64,000 nt of DNA from Streptomyces caniscabiei (GCF_014930365.1 NZ_JABXWI010000007.1:248001-312000), one strand, 5' to 3'; shown: positions 27,638 through 36,617, numbered from the stretch's first letter. Translations and numbers: made by a program. Notes: a model not told the origin generated them from the sequence alone.

Positions 27638-28543
27638 TCACTTGCCGCCGACGCCCATCAACCCGCCCACCAGCGCCCGTCGCGCCACCAGGTACACGGC
27701 GAAGATCGGGATGCCGGACAGGACGACCGAGGCGAGCAGGGCGGGGATGTTGACGCCGAACTGACTGACGTAGTTGAACAGTCCGAGCGTGAGGACCCGG
27801 GGGCCGTCGGACTGGGTGAAGATCAGCGGGAAGAGGAAACCGTTCCAGGCCTGGAGCGCCGAGAAGATGACGACCGTGCTGATGCCGCCCTTGGCGAGCG
27901 GGATCGTCAGCTGGAAGAGCATCCGCAGTGGGGACGCCCCGTCCAGGGCCATCGCCTCGTACAGGTCCTCGGAGACGTCCCGGAGGGTGCCCACCAGGAC
28001 CAGGACCGAGACCGGCATCGCGAAGGCCGCCGTCGGGAGGATGACGGCCAGGAGGGTGTCGTAGAGATCGAGCTTGGCGATGAGCAGATACAACGGCACG
28101 ACCACCGCCTGCGCCGGGATCGCCACGCCCAGCAGGAAGAGGCGGAACGCCGCGTTCGACCAGCGGTCGCGGGTGCGGACGGCCACGTACGCGAGCGGGA
28201 TGGACAGCGCCAGGACGATGCCCACCACCGACACCGCGACGATCGCCGTGTTGCTCAGGAGATGCCAGAAACCGCTGTTCAGGACGGTGTTGTAGTTGTC
28301 GAGGGTGGGGTCGGCCGGGGGCTTGAGCGGGTTGCCCGTCAACGCCTTGTCCGCGCCGGTGAGGGACGCCGACAGCATCGCGTAGATCGGGATCAGGACG
28401 ATGACCAGCCAGACGAAGGCGCCCAGGCCCGCCACCGGGTTGGCCCGCCGCGTCCAGTGCCTGCGGCGGCGGGGGGAGTGCGGCACCGGGCTTCCGTCCG
28501 GCTGCGGGGTCCTCGTGGGGCGCGCCAGTGTGTCGTGTGACAT
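27638..28543 (-). CDS. bxlG: Sugar ABC transporter permease, MalG type (BxlG-like)
   Basis: One of two membrane subunits of a CUT1 importer. About 301 residues from ATG 28543. An alternative GTG 28555 overlaps the upstream stop codon by 4 bases. A basic N-terminus is followed by six membrane helices and the EAA loop EAMALDGASPLRMLFQLTIPLAKGG (in fragments), which docks on the ATPase. No ATPase gene is present, as is usual in Streptomyces, where a shared MsiK energises many CUT1 systems. Confidence 0.88.
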   Translation of the reverse strand: MSHDTLARPTRTPQPDGSPVPHSPRRRRHWTRRANPVAGLGAFVWLVIVLIPIYAMLSASLTGADKALTGNPLKPPADPTLDNYNTVLNSGFWHLLSNTAIVAVSVVGIVLALSIPLAYVAVRTRDRWSNAAFRLFLLGVAIPAQAVVVPLYLLIAKLDLYDTLLAVILPTAAFAMPVSVLVLVGTLRDVSEDLYEAMALDGASPLRMLFQLTIPLAKGGISTVVIFSALQAWNGFLFPLIFTQSDGPRVLTLGLFNYVSQFGVNIPALLASVVLSGIPIFAVYLVARRALVGGLMGVGGK

Positions 28544-28551
28544 CCGTGCCG

Positions 28552-29469
28552 TCACATCCCTTCGCGGGTGCTGCGCATGGCGCCGAAGCCGGTCAGCCGG
28601 ACCAGCACCAGGGAGAGGCCCGTCGCGGCGATGACCAGGAAGGACGCGATGGCGCTGGCGTAGCCGAAGTCGTACGTCTTGAAGCCCGCCTCGTACATCA
28701 GGTACGGCAGGATCGCGGTGTCCGTGCCGGGGCCGCCCTTGGTGAGGATCAGGACCGTCTCGAAGTACGTCAGCGAGCCGACGACCATCAGGACCGTGGA
28801 CGTGGTGATCGTGTGCCGCAGCTGCGGGAGCGTGATCGAGAAGAACTGGCGGTAGCGGCCGGCGCCGTCGATGGCCGCCGCCTGGTAGAGGACCTCGGGG
28901 ATCTGGCGGGCCCCGCCCTGGTAGATCAGGGTGTGGAAGGGGATGAACTGCCAGCCGCCGACGAAGACGATCGCGAGGAAAGCGCCGCTCTGCGAGCCCA
29001 GGGTGTCCTGCTGGATGATGCCGAAGTTCGGGTCGAGCAGGGCGTAGAACAGGATCGCGATGGCGGTGGAGGAGAGCAGGAACGGGACGAAGAAGACCGC
29101 GGAGAGGATCGCGCGGTTGCGCTGCCGGCCCGCCGCCCAGACGCCGAGGAGCAGGGCGACGACCGTCTGGAAGGCCCAGCTGGCGACGGTCAGGACGACG
29201 GTCAGCCACAGGGACTGGGTCATCCGGGGGTCGTCGAGGAGCTTCTTCCAGTTGTCGAGGCCCACGGGCCGGGGGTCGCCGAGGCCGTCCCAGCTGGTGA
29301 AGGAGAGATAGAGGGCCAGCGCCATCGGGACGACCGCGAAGAAGGTGAAGAAGAGAACGCCGGGCAGGGCCCAGACGGCGTGCGGGCGGCCGGTGCGGGC
29401 CGCCCGGTGGCCCGCGCGGTGCTCCCGCCCCTCGCCCGCCGGCGGGGCCTTCTCGACCGTGACGGTCAC
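28552..29469 (-). CDS. bxlF: Sugar ABC transporter permease, MalF type (BxlF-like)
   Basis: The partner permease, 305 residues from GTG 29469, which overlaps the binding-protein stop by 4 bases. It has six predicted helices and an EAA loop with QAAAIDGAGRYRQFFSITLP. The start WALPGVLFFTFFAVVPMALA is typical of this family. It is co-transcribed and translationally coupled with its neighbours on both sides. Confidence 0.88.
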   Translation of the reverse strand: MTVTVEKAPPAGEGREHRAGHRAARTGRPHAVWALPGVLFFTFFAVVPMALALYLSFTSWDGLGDPRPVGLDNWKKLLDDPRMTQSLWLTVVLTVASWAFQTVVALLLGVWAAGRQRNRAILSAVFFVPFLLSSTAIAILFYALLDPNFGIIQQDTLGSQSGAFLAIVFVGGWQFIPFHTLIYQGGARQIPEVLYQAAAIDGAGRYRQFFSITLPQLRHTITTSTVLMVVGSLTYFETVLILTKGGPGTDTAILPYLMYEAGFKTYDFGYASAIASFLVIAATGLSLVLVRLTGFGAMRSTREGM

Positions 29470-30854
29470 TTCAGCCCCTTGCACGCCGTCACGAAGTCGT
29501 CCGGCGAGGACTGGCCCGCGAACAGCTTGCCTATCTCCGTGTGCATCTTGGTGCCGAGGCCGTCGCCGAGCGCCTGGTCCCAGGAGAGCGTGAAGGCCGG
29601 GGCCTGCTGCACCATGTCGTACTGGAACTTCGCGTACTCGGGGTTGGGCGAGGAGGCGAGCAGCTCGGCCGCGTTCGAGGTGGTCGGCACGTCACCGTTG
29701 TCGATCAGCGCCTGCGCGTACGCCTTCGACGCGCAGTCCTTGAGGAAGCCGACCGCGAGGTCCTTGTTCTTCGTACGGGCGTTGATCGACCAGTAGTTGG
29801 TGGGGTTGCCGACGACGTTGCGGACGTCGCCGGTGCCGCCCTCGACGGTCGGGAAGGCGGCCCAGCCCAGATTGCTCCTGGCGAAGTCCGGGAACTTGCC
29901 GAGCTGCGTGGAGTACTCCCAGGAGCCCATCAAGTGCATGGCCGCCTTGCCGCGCGCGAAGACCGCGGGGGCGCCGCCGTTGACGTACGACACCGAGGTG
30001 AACTTGGAGCCGAAGGCACCGTCGTCGATCAGCTCCTTGACCAGTTCGGCGGCCTTGAGGACGGCCGGGTCGCCCCAGCCCTCGGCGTCGCCGTCCTGGA
30101 TGCGCTTGAAGACCTCGGGGCCGCCGATCCGGTCGACCAGGTACTCCAGCCACATCAGCTCGGGCCAGACGTCGGAGCCGCCGAGCGCGAAGGGGGTGAT
30201 CTTCGCCTTCTTCAGCTTGGCGTTGATGTCGAGGAGCTGGTCCCAGGTGGTGGGCGGCTGGAGCTTGTGCTCGGTGAAGACGGACTTGTTGTAGAACAGG
30301 ATCACCGGCTGCATGCCGCGCATCGGGATGCCGTAGTGGCGGCCCCCCAGATCGCCGGCCGCGAGGACCGAGGGCAGGAAGCCGCCCTTGAGGACCGGGT
30401 CGCCCTCGATGATGTCGGTGAGGTCGACGAGCTTGTCCGCCTCCTCGTACGGCTTGATCGAGCCGCCGCCCCAGTTGAAGAAGATGTCCGGGGCGCTCGG
30501 GGAGCCCATGGCCGTGCGGAGCTTGGGGGAGTAGTCGGAGCCGGGCACCTTCTGGAGCTTGATCGTGCCGCCGGCCTTCTTCGCCGCCGCCGACTTGTTG
30601 AACCGGTCGACGCCCGCCTGCTGGACCTTCACCGCGTCGTCGCCGTACACGAACGCGGTGAGCGTCTTGCCGTCCCCGCCGCCCGAGCCGCCGCCGGAGC
30701 CACAGGCGGTGAGACCGGCGCCGAGGCCGGCGGTGAGCAGCGAGGCGGACCCCGCGCCGAGGAACCAGCGCCTGCTGTACGGCCGCCCGCCCGCGCCGCT
30801 GCCGGTGGACCGGCCCGCGGTCGTCCCGGTGGACTGGCCTCTGCTCGACTCCAT
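29466..30854 (-). CDS. bxlE: Extracellular sugar-binding lipoprotein of ABC importer (BxlE-like)
   Basis: The 462-residue precursor starts at ATG 30854. The N-terminus carries a twin-arginine motif (SRRWFL) followed by a hydrophobic stretch and the lipobox LTAC, so it is probably a Tat-exported lipoprotein. The mature part is a family 1 solute-binding protein. By context the ligand is expected to be xylobiose or a short xylo-oligosaccharide. It is first in the operon bxlE-F-G-A. Operator-like palindromes lie in the 121-bp gap to the divergent regulator. Confidence 0.88.
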   Translation of the reverse strand: MESSRGQSTGTTAGRSTGSGAGGRPYSRRWFLGAGSASLLTAGLGAGLTACGSGGGSGGGDGKTLTAFVYGDDAVKVQQAGVDRFNKSAAAKKAGGTIKLQKVPGSDYSPKLRTAMGSPSAPDIFFNWGGGSIKPYEEADKLVDLTDIIEGDPVLKGGFLPSVLAAGDLGGRHYGIPMRGMQPVILFYNKSVFTEHKLQPPTTWDQLLDINAKLKKAKITPFALGGSDVWPELMWLEYLVDRIGGPEVFKRIQDGDAEGWGDPAVLKAAELVKELIDDGAFGSKFTSVSYVNGGAPAVFARGKAAMHLMGSWEYSTQLGKFPDFARSNLGWAAFPTVEGGTGDVRNVVGNPTNYWSINARTKNKDLAVGFLKDCASKAYAQALIDNGDVPTTSNAAELLASSPNPEYAKFQYDMVQQAPAFTLSWDQALGDGLGTKMHTEIGKLFAGQSSPDDFVTACKGLK

Positions 30855-30868
30855 GAGAGCACCCTTCG

Positions 30869-30943
30869 CGAATGTCCGGACGTACGAATGTTTCGGATGA
30901 CACTTCGAATGTTCCGGGAACGTATGGCCGTCGAAAGGGTTCG
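30869..30943. promoter_or_regulatory. Operator-like CGAA-N3-TTCG cluster between bxlE and bxlR
   Basis: CGAATGTTTCG (30885-30895) is a perfect CGAA-N3-TTCG site. CGAATGTTCCG (30906-30916) differs by one base. CGAA-AGGG-TTCG (30932-30943) has a 4-base spacer, and CGAATGTCCGG (30869-30879) is a half site. A related palindrome precedes the xylanase gene (32225-32237), which suggests one regulator for both. Confidence 0.65.
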
Positions 30944-30975
30944 TCAAGGGGTCGCGCAGAGATACGATCCGTCAC

Positions 30976-32043
30976 ATGAAGCCCGCGAAGCCCGAGGAAA
31001 TCCAGACAAGAGCGCGTGCGTCGCACCCCACGCAGACCGCGACGCTCGCCGAGATCGCCCGCCAGGCCGGCGTGTCGGCTCCGACTGTTTCGAAGGTGCT
31101 CAACGGCCGCGCGGACGTCGCGCCCGCCACACGCACCCGCGTCGAGGAACTGCTGCGCGAGTACGGATACCGCCGCCGCCGCGCCGAGGCGACCCGCTCC
31201 CCCCTCGTCGACCTGGTCTTCCACGAACTGGAGAGCGCCTGGGCCATGGAGGTCATCCGGGGCGTGGAGAACGTCGCCCGGCAGGAGGGACTGAGCGTCG
31301 TCCTCTCCGAGAGCGCGGGGCGGCTCACCCCCGGCCGCACCTGGGCCGACCAGGTCGCCGCGCGCCGCCCGCACGGCGTCGTCCTGGTCCTGTCCGGGCT
31401 CGACGAGTCCCAGCGCGCGCTGCTGCACAGCCGCTCCATCCCGTTCGTCGTGATGGACCCGGCGGGCGACCCCGGCGACGACGTGCCCTCGATCGGCGCG
31501 ACCAACTGGCAGGGCGGCCTCGCCGCGACCCGCCACCTCATCGAACTCGGCCACCGGCGCATCGGCGCCATCAGCGGGCCCTCGCGGATGATGTGCAGCC
31601 GCGCCCGGGTCGACGGCTACCGGGCCGCGCTGGAGACCGCCGGGCTGCCGGTCGCCCCCGACCTGATCAAGGCCGGGGACTTCCACCACGAGACCGGCTA
31701 CCGGCTGGGGCTGGAGCTGCTGCGCCGGCCGGACCGCCCGACCGCCGTCTTCGCCGGCAACGACCTCCAGGCCCTCGGCCTCTACGAGGCGGCCCGCGAA
31801 CTGGGCCTGCGCGTCCCGGAGGACCTCAGCGTCGTCGGCTTCGACGACCTGCCGGTGGCCCGCTGGGTGGGCCCGCCGCTGACGACCGTGCGCCAGCCCC
31901 TGATGGAGATGGCCGAGGCGGCGGCCCGACTGGTCCTCGACCTCGGCCGCCAGGAGCACTCGTCGGTGGCGACCCGGGTCGAACTGGCGACGAGCCTGGT
32001 GGTCCGCAGCAGCACGGGGGCCCCGCCGGCGGCGCCCCTCTAG
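30976..32043 (+). CDS. bxlR: LacI-family transcriptional regulator (BxlR-like)
   Basis: A 355-residue repressor-type protein. The helix-turn-helix (about 22-68: TLAEIARQAGVSAPTVSKVLNGRADV) is followed by the hinge and a periplasmic-binding-like effector domain that ends SVVGFDDLPVARWVGPPLTTV. It is divergent from the importer operon, the classic position for a local repressor released by the transported sugar. A possible -10 (TACGAT, 30962-30967) lies only 8 bases before the ATG and no ribosome site is visible, so the mRNA may be nearly leaderless. Confidence 0.9.
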   Translation: MKPAKPEEIQTRARASHPTQTATLAEIARQAGVSAPTVSKVLNGRADVAPATRTRVEELLREYGYRRRRAEATRSPLVDLVFHELESAWAMEVIRGVENVARQEGLSVVLSESAGRLTPGRTWADQVAARRPHGVVLVLSGLDESQRALLHSRSIPFVVMDPAGDPGDDVPSIGATNWQGGLAATRHLIELGHRRIGAISGPSRMMCSRARVDGYRAALETAGLPVAPDLIKAGDFHHETGYRLGLELLRRPDRPTAVFAGNDLQALGLYEAARELGLRVPEDLSVVGFDDLPVARWVGPPLTTVRQPLMEMAEAAARLVLDLGRQEHSSVATRVELATSLVVRSSTGAPPAAPL

Positions 32044-32072
32044 GGGCGCGGGGAACTGCGCGACGAGCCCCC
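32032..32072 (-). repeat. Dispersed hairpin element, copy 6 (minus orientation)
   Basis: The minus-strand form of the core, AGGGGCGCGGGGAACTGCGCG, begins right on the stop codon of the LacI-family gene. An 8-bp stem (32032-32039 / 32042-32049, 2-base loop) spans the last codons and the stop. Confidence 0.72.
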
Positions 32073-32224
32073 ACGGCGCGTGGTCGGCTACGGAACCGGA
32101 TCCGGCGGCACGCGTACCGACGGCGTGACCCCATCTCTCGCTAGTGACGGCCTGGCCGGAAGTTGATGTATTGACGAGTGAGGCATCCCCCTCCACACTC
32201 CTCCGCAGTCAATCGGTTGCACCA

Positions 32225-32237
32225 CCGAAACTTTCGG
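32225..32237. promoter_or_regulatory. Xylanase operator, CCGAAACTTTCGG
   Basis: A perfect palindrome 12 bases upstream of the xylanase start codon. It fits the CGAAA-N-TTTCG element I recall from Streptomyces xylanase promoters and shares CGAA-N3-TTCG with the sites in front of bxlE. It overlaps the ribosome-binding site (CGGAGG, 32235-32240), so a bound repressor could block initiation or elongation. Confidence 0.7.
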
Positions 32238-32249
32238 AGGCACCCGCAC

Positions 32250-33599
32250 ATGAGACCCTCCCTGCGCGGCCTGCTCACCGGCGTGGCCACCGTCGCCGCC
32301 CTGCTGCTCGCGACCCCCGCCGCCCACGCCGCCGACCCACCCCTGCGCGACCTCGCCACCGCCAAGGGCAAGGCCCTCGGCACAGCGGTGACCGGCTCGA
32401 AACTCACCGGCACCTACGGCGACATCGCGGGCCGCGAGTTCAACTGGCTCACCCCCGGCAACGCCATGAAATGGGGCTCCGTCGAGCCCACCCGGGGCAC
32501 CTTCAACTGGGCCGAGGCCGACCAGATCGTCGACTTCGCCGAGGCCCACGACCAGGACGTACGCGGCCACACCCTGGTCTGGCACAGCCAGAACCCGAGC
32601 TGGCTGACCAACGGCACCTGGACACCCGCGCAGCTCAGCACCCTCATGAACGACCACATCGCGCTCGAAGTCGGCCGATACAAGGGCCGGCTGGCCGCCT
32701 GGGACGTGGTGAACGAACCGTTCAACGAGGACGGCACCTACCGCCAGACCCTCTGGTACAACGGCCTCGGCGCCGACTACATCGCCCAGGCCCTGACCGC
32801 CGCCCGCGCCGCCGACCCGGCCGCCAAGCTCTACATCAACGACTACAACGTCGAGGGCGTCAACGCGAAGAGCACCGCCCTGTACAACCTGGTCAGGGAC
32901 CTGAAGGCGCGCGGCGTCCCGATCGACGGGGTGGGGTTGCAGGCCCACCTGATCCTCGGTCAGGTCCCGTCCACGCTCCAGCAGAACATCCAGCGCTTCG
33001 CCGACCTGGGTCTGGACGTCGCCATCACCGAACTCGACATCCGTATGCAACTGCCCTCCACGGCGGCCAAGTTGGCGCAGCAGCGCACCGAGTACGACGC
33101 CGTCGTGAAGGCCTGCGTCGCCGTGACCCGCTGCACCGGCGTGACGGTCTGGGGCTTCACCGACTCCGACTCCTGGATCCCGGACACGTTCCCCGGCCAG
33201 GGCGCGGCGACGCCGTACGACGAGAACTACGCGCCGAAACCCGCGTACTACGGCATCGCCACCGGCCTCGGCGGGACGGGCACGACACCCCCGCCGACGA
33301 CGGACGGCTGCGCGGCCTCGTACAGCGTGGCGAACCAGTGGAACACCGGCTTCACCGGCAACGTGACCATCAGCTGCGCCCCCGGCTCCTCGCTCTCCTC
33401 CTGGCGGGTCGCCTGGACCTTCGGGGCGGGGCAGCAGGTCGGCCAGGCCTGGAACGCGAGCTGTGCACAGACCGGCACGGCCGTCAGCTGCTCCAACGCC
33501 TCCTGGAACGGGAGCGTGCCGAGCGGCGGTTCGGTGACCTTCGGCTTCAACGGGACCTGGAGCGGAAGCAACCCGGTGCCCACGGTGACGCTGAGCTGA
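32250..33599 (+). CDS. Secreted endo-1,4-beta-xylanase, GH10 with CBM2
   Basis: A 449-residue precursor. A Sec signal peptide (about 1-28, cleavage after AAHA) is followed by a GH10 catalytic domain (about 35-340). The acid/base glutamate is in WDVVNEPF, the nucleophile glutamate in AITELDIR, and TLVWHSQNPSW is also present. A short Thr/Pro linker (TGTTPPPTTDG) leads to a C-terminal carbohydrate-binding module of family 2 (about 350-449) with a terminal cysteine pair and exposed tryptophans. It degrades xylan outside the cell to oligomers that the adjacent importer can take up. ATG 32250 follows TTTCGGAGGCACCCGCAC. Confidence 0.93.
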   Translation: MRPSLRGLLTGVATVAALLLATPAAHAADPPLRDLATAKGKALGTAVTGSKLTGTYGDIAGREFNWLTPGNAMKWGSVEPTRGTFNWAEADQIVDFAEAHDQDVRGHTLVWHSQNPSWLTNGTWTPAQLSTLMNDHIALEVGRYKGRLAAWDVVNEPFNEDGTYRQTLWYNGLGADYIAQALTAARAADPAAKLYINDYNVEGVNAKSTALYNLVRDLKARGVPIDGVGLQAHLILGQVPSTLQQNIQRFADLGLDVAITELDIRMQLPSTAAKLAQQRTEYDAVVKACVAVTRCTGVTVWGFTDSDSWIPDTFPGQGAATPYDENYAPKPAYYGIATGLGGTGTTPPPTTDGCAASYSVANQWNTGFTGNVTISCAPGSSLSSWRVAWTFGAGQQVGQAWNASCAQTGTAVSCSNASWNGSVPSGGSVTFGFNGTWSGSNPVPTVTLS

Positions 33600-33712
33600 G
33601 AGTGACCGCGGAAGACGGTCGAAGACTGCAGAGGGCTGAGAAGTCTGAGAATTTCCGAAGGAAAGGCCGCATGAGGTTCTGCCCGTAACAATTCGGACGT
33701 AAGTTCCTGTGC

Positions 33713-34816
33713 GTGAAGGGTGAAGAAAGCGCGTTCGGGGACGGCATCGGGGACCTGGGCGGGCGGCGCCGCCGGCTGAGGATCGCCGGGTGTCTGCTCG
33801 CCGGGGTCCTCGTGGTCGGTGCGGGCGGGGCGGGTTGGGCGTTCTGGCGGCTGAACCACAACATCGAGAGCGTCGACATCGACGCCGCCCTCGGCGACAA
33901 CCGCCCCGCGAAGATCCGTTCCTCCCCGGATTCGTCCGCGTCGGATTCCGCTTCGGATCAGTCCACGTCGGATCCGTCCGCGTCGGACACCGCCGAGGCC
34001 CTGCCGAGCGGCGCCCTGAACATCCTGGTCCTCGGCTCCGACTCCCGCAGCGGCAGGGAGAACGCGAAGCTCGGCGGCGGCGACGAGGGCGCGGGGGCCC
34101 GCTCGGACACGGCGATGGTCGTCCACATCGACGAGGGCCGCACCGGGGCGACGGTCGTCAGCATCCCCCGCGACACCCTCGTCACCCGGCCGTCCTGCCC
34201 GCTGGAGTCGGGCGGTTCGACGGCGGTGGCGTACAACGTGATGTTCAACAGCGCGTACGCGGTCGGCGGCCCGGTCTGCGCGGTCAAGACCGTCGAGTCG
34301 ATGACGGACGTCCGCATGGACCACTACATCGAGATCGACTTCTCCGGCTTCGCCAAGCTCGTCGACGCGCTCGGCGGCGTCACGGTCACCACGGACGAGG
34401 ACATCGACGACGAGGACAGCCATCTGAGCCTGCGGGCCGGCACCCACCACCTGGACGGCGAGCAGGCTCTCGCCCTCGCCCGCACCCGGCACGGCATCGG
34501 CGACGGCAGCGACCTCGGCCGCATCGGCCTCCAGCAGAAACTGGTCAAGGCCCTCCTGGACCAGATCTCCTCGACCGACCTGCTGACCAACCCCGCCCGG
34601 CTCTACCGTGCCGCCGACGCGATCACCGGAAGCCTGACGACGGACACCGGCCTGGACTCCCTCACCGAACTGACCGGCCTGGGCGAGAGCGTGCGGGGCC
34701 TGTCCTCCGCCGCCACGCGGACCGTGATGATGCCGGTGGTCACGGCCCCGTACGACAGGAACCGGGTGGTGGCCGACGAGCCGGAGGCGAGCCGACTGTG
34801 GGAGTCGCTGAGGTAG
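33713..34816 (+). CDS. LytR-CpsA-Psr (LCP) family cell-wall glycopolymer ligase
   Basis: A 367-residue membrane protein. One N-terminal helix (about 24-45) is followed by a Ser/Asp-rich linker (DSSASDSASDQSTSDPSAS). The LCP domain (about 100-310) has NILVLGSDSR, ARSDTAMVVHID, VSIPRDTLV and the arginine motif ALARTRHGIGDGSDLGRIGLQQ. LCP proteins attach teichoic-acid-like or other anionic polymers to peptidoglycan. GTG 33713 lacks a strong ribosome site. No linked polymer genes are seen. Confidence 0.9.
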   Translation: MKGEESAFGDGIGDLGGRRRRLRIAGCLLAGVLVVGAGGAGWAFWRLNHNIESVDIDAALGDNRPAKIRSSPDSSASDSASDQSTSDPSASDTAEALPSGALNILVLGSDSRSGRENAKLGGGDEGAGARSDTAMVVHIDEGRTGATVVSIPRDTLVTRPSCPLESGGSTAVAYNVMFNSAYAVGGPVCAVKTVESMTDVRMDHYIEIDFSGFAKLVDALGGVTVTTDEDIDDEDSHLSLRAGTHHLDGEQALALARTRHGIGDGSDLGRIGLQQKLVKALLDQISSTDLLTNPARLYRAADAITGSLTTDTGLDSLTELTGLGESVRGLSSAATRTVMMPVVTAPYDRNRVVADEPEASRLWESLR

Positions 34817-34930
34817 GGGCGAAAAAATTCTCCGGGAAATCCGTCGGCCGTGTCGATCCGGGGTGCGGTCGTTCGACGCATGGGTGAGAGTCGGGGACAG
34901 GCCCCGACCGCCGATGCCGTAGGAGTCACC

Positions 34931-35287
34931 ATGCCGCGCTATCTGTCGCTCGTCCAGATCGACGAGAAGACCGCTCCCGCCGAGGGCCCCAGCCCCGAGC
35001 TGATGCAGCGGATGGGGGAGCTGCTGGAGGAGATCACCAAGGCGGGGGTGATGCTCGACACCGCCGGACTGACGCCGACCGCGCAGGGGACGCGGGTGCG
35101 CTGGGAGGGCGGGAAGATCTCCGTGACGGACGGGCCGTTCACCGAGTCCAAGGAGGTCGTCGGCGGCTACGCGCTGATGCAGTGCAAGGACATGGCCGAG
35201 GCGATCGAGTGGACCAAGCGGTTCCTGAAGGTGCACGAGGAGCACTGGACCGTCACGTGCGAGGTGCGGGAGATCATGGAGGGCTGA
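34931..35287 (+). CDS. YCII-related DGPF-motif protein (ECF42 partner)
   Basis: 118 residues from ATG 34931 (TAGGAGTCACC upstream), beginning MPRYLSLVQIDEK. The motif SVTDGPFTESKEVVGGY gives the family its name. It is a small alpha/beta dimeric-barrel fold protein. In actinobacteria, DGPF proteins are the conserved genomic partners of ECF42 sigma factors, and the sigma gene starts 70 bases downstream. The biochemical role is not established. Confidence 0.88.
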   Translation: MPRYLSLVQIDEKTAPAEGPSPELMQRMGELLEEITKAGVMLDTAGLTPTAQGTRVRWEGGKISVTDGPFTESKEVVGGYALMQCKDMAEAIEWTKRFLKVHEEHWTVTCEVREIMEG

Positions 35288-35357
35288 GCCCGCCGGGCGA
35301 GGCCGTCTGGCGAGGCCGCTTTCCGGGCGTCGGAGCCGTCGTGTCTGATGGTGGGCT

Positions 35358-36617
35358 GTGACCTCACAACCCACCACAGACCCGGACACGGCCGTCGAGA
35401 CCGTCTTCCGGATCGAGTCGCCCAGAGTGATCGCCGGTGTCGCACGGATCGTGCGGGACGTCGGGATCGCGGAGGAACTGGCGCAGGACGCGCTGGTCGC
35501 CGCGCTGGAGCAGTGGCCGAGGGACGGGGTGCCGGACAACCCGGGGGCCTGGCTCATGACGACCGCCAGGCACCGGGCGATCGACCTCGTGCGCCGCCGG
35601 GAGCGGTACGCGCGCAAGCTCGCCGAGGTGGGGCGGGACCTGGAGGCGGCGGGACCGTACCTCGACCAGCCGTCCGACCCGGACGACATCGACGACGACC
35701 TGCTCCGCCTGGTCTTCACCGCCTGCCACCCGGTGCTGTCCGCCGAGGCCCGCATCGCCCTCACCCTGCGCCTGCTCGGCGGCCTGACCACCATCGAGAT
35801 CGCCCGCGCCTTCCTGACCCCCGAGCCGACGATCGCCCAGCGCATCGTCCGCGCCAAGCGCACGCTGGCCACGAAGAACGTCGCCTTCGAGGTGCCCTAC
35901 GGCCCCGACCGCGAGGCCCGCCTCGACTCCGTCCTCGAAGTCATCTACCTGATCTTCAACGAGGGGTACGCGGCCACCGCCGGCGACGACCTGCTGCGCC
36001 CCGCGCTCTGCGAGGACGCCCTGCGACTGGCCCGCGTCCTGGCCCAGTTGATGCCCGAGGAGCCCGAGGTGCACGGCCTGATGGCCCTGCTGGAGCTACA
36101 GGAGTCGCGGTCGGCCTGCCGTACGGGGCCCGCCGGGGAGCCGGTCCTGTTGCGGGACCAGGACCGCCGCCGCTGGAACCGTCTGCTCATCGCCCGGGGC
36201 TTCACCGCCCTCGGCCGTGCCACGGCCGCCGCGCACGGCGCCCCGGGCCCGTACGCCCTCCAGGCGGCCATCGCCGCGTGCCACGCCCAGGCGTACACCT
36301 ACGAGGAGACGGACTGGCCGAGGATCGCCACCCTGTACGGCCTGTTGGCGGCCCGCGCCCCGTCCCCCGTGGTCGAGCTGAACCGCGCGGTCGCCGTCTC
36401 CATGGCCGAGGGCCCCGCCCCCGCCCTGGAGATCGTCGACGCCCTCGCCACCGAACCGGCCCTGCGCGACTACCACTTGCTCCCGAGCGTGCGCGGCGAC
36501 CTCCTCCACCGCCTGGGCCGCACGGAGGAGGCCCGCACGGAGTTCCTACGAGCGGCCGACCTGACCCGCAACGAGCGCGAGCGGGCGCTGATGCTGGCGC
36601 GGGCGCGAGAGGAGTGA
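35358..36617 (+). CDS. ECF42-type RNA polymerase sigma factor with C-terminal extension
   Basis: 419 residues, about twice the size of an ordinary ECF sigma. Region 2 (about 20-85) includes AEELAQDALVAALEQWP and NPGAWLMTTARHRAIDLVRRR. Region 4 (about 125-185) includes LTLRLLGGLTTIEIARAFL. The remaining ~230 residues form a helical, TPR-like domain (DUF6596 and downstream) that stands in for an anti-sigma factor in this group. The GTG start is at 35358. No anti-sigma gene is nearby. It is paired with the DGPF gene just upstream. Confidence 0.9.
   Translation: MTSQPTTDPDTAVETVFRIESPRVIAGVARIVRDVGIAEELAQDALVAALEQWPRDGVPDNPGAWLMTTARHRAIDLVRRRERYARKLAEVGRDLEAAGPYLDQPSDPDDIDDDLLRLVFTACHPVLSAEARIALTLRLLGGLTTIEIARAFLTPEPTIAQRIVRAKRTLATKNVAFEVPYGPDREARLDSVLEVIYLIFNEGYAATAGDDLLRPALCEDALRLARVLAQLMPEEPEVHGLMALLELQESRSACRTGPAGEPVLLRDQDRRRWNRLLIARGFTALGRATAAAHGAPGPYALQAAIAACHAQAYTYEETDWPRIATLYGLLAARAPSPVVELNRAVAVSMAEGPAPALEIVDALATEPALRDYHLLPSVRGDLLHRLGRTEEARTEFLRAADLTRNERERALMLARAREE

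Noticed and set aside
25304..28540. A 1,078-codon open frame on the plus strand antisense to bxlA and bxlG
   Set aside because: It mirrors the codons of two clear genes and has no recognisable protein motif.
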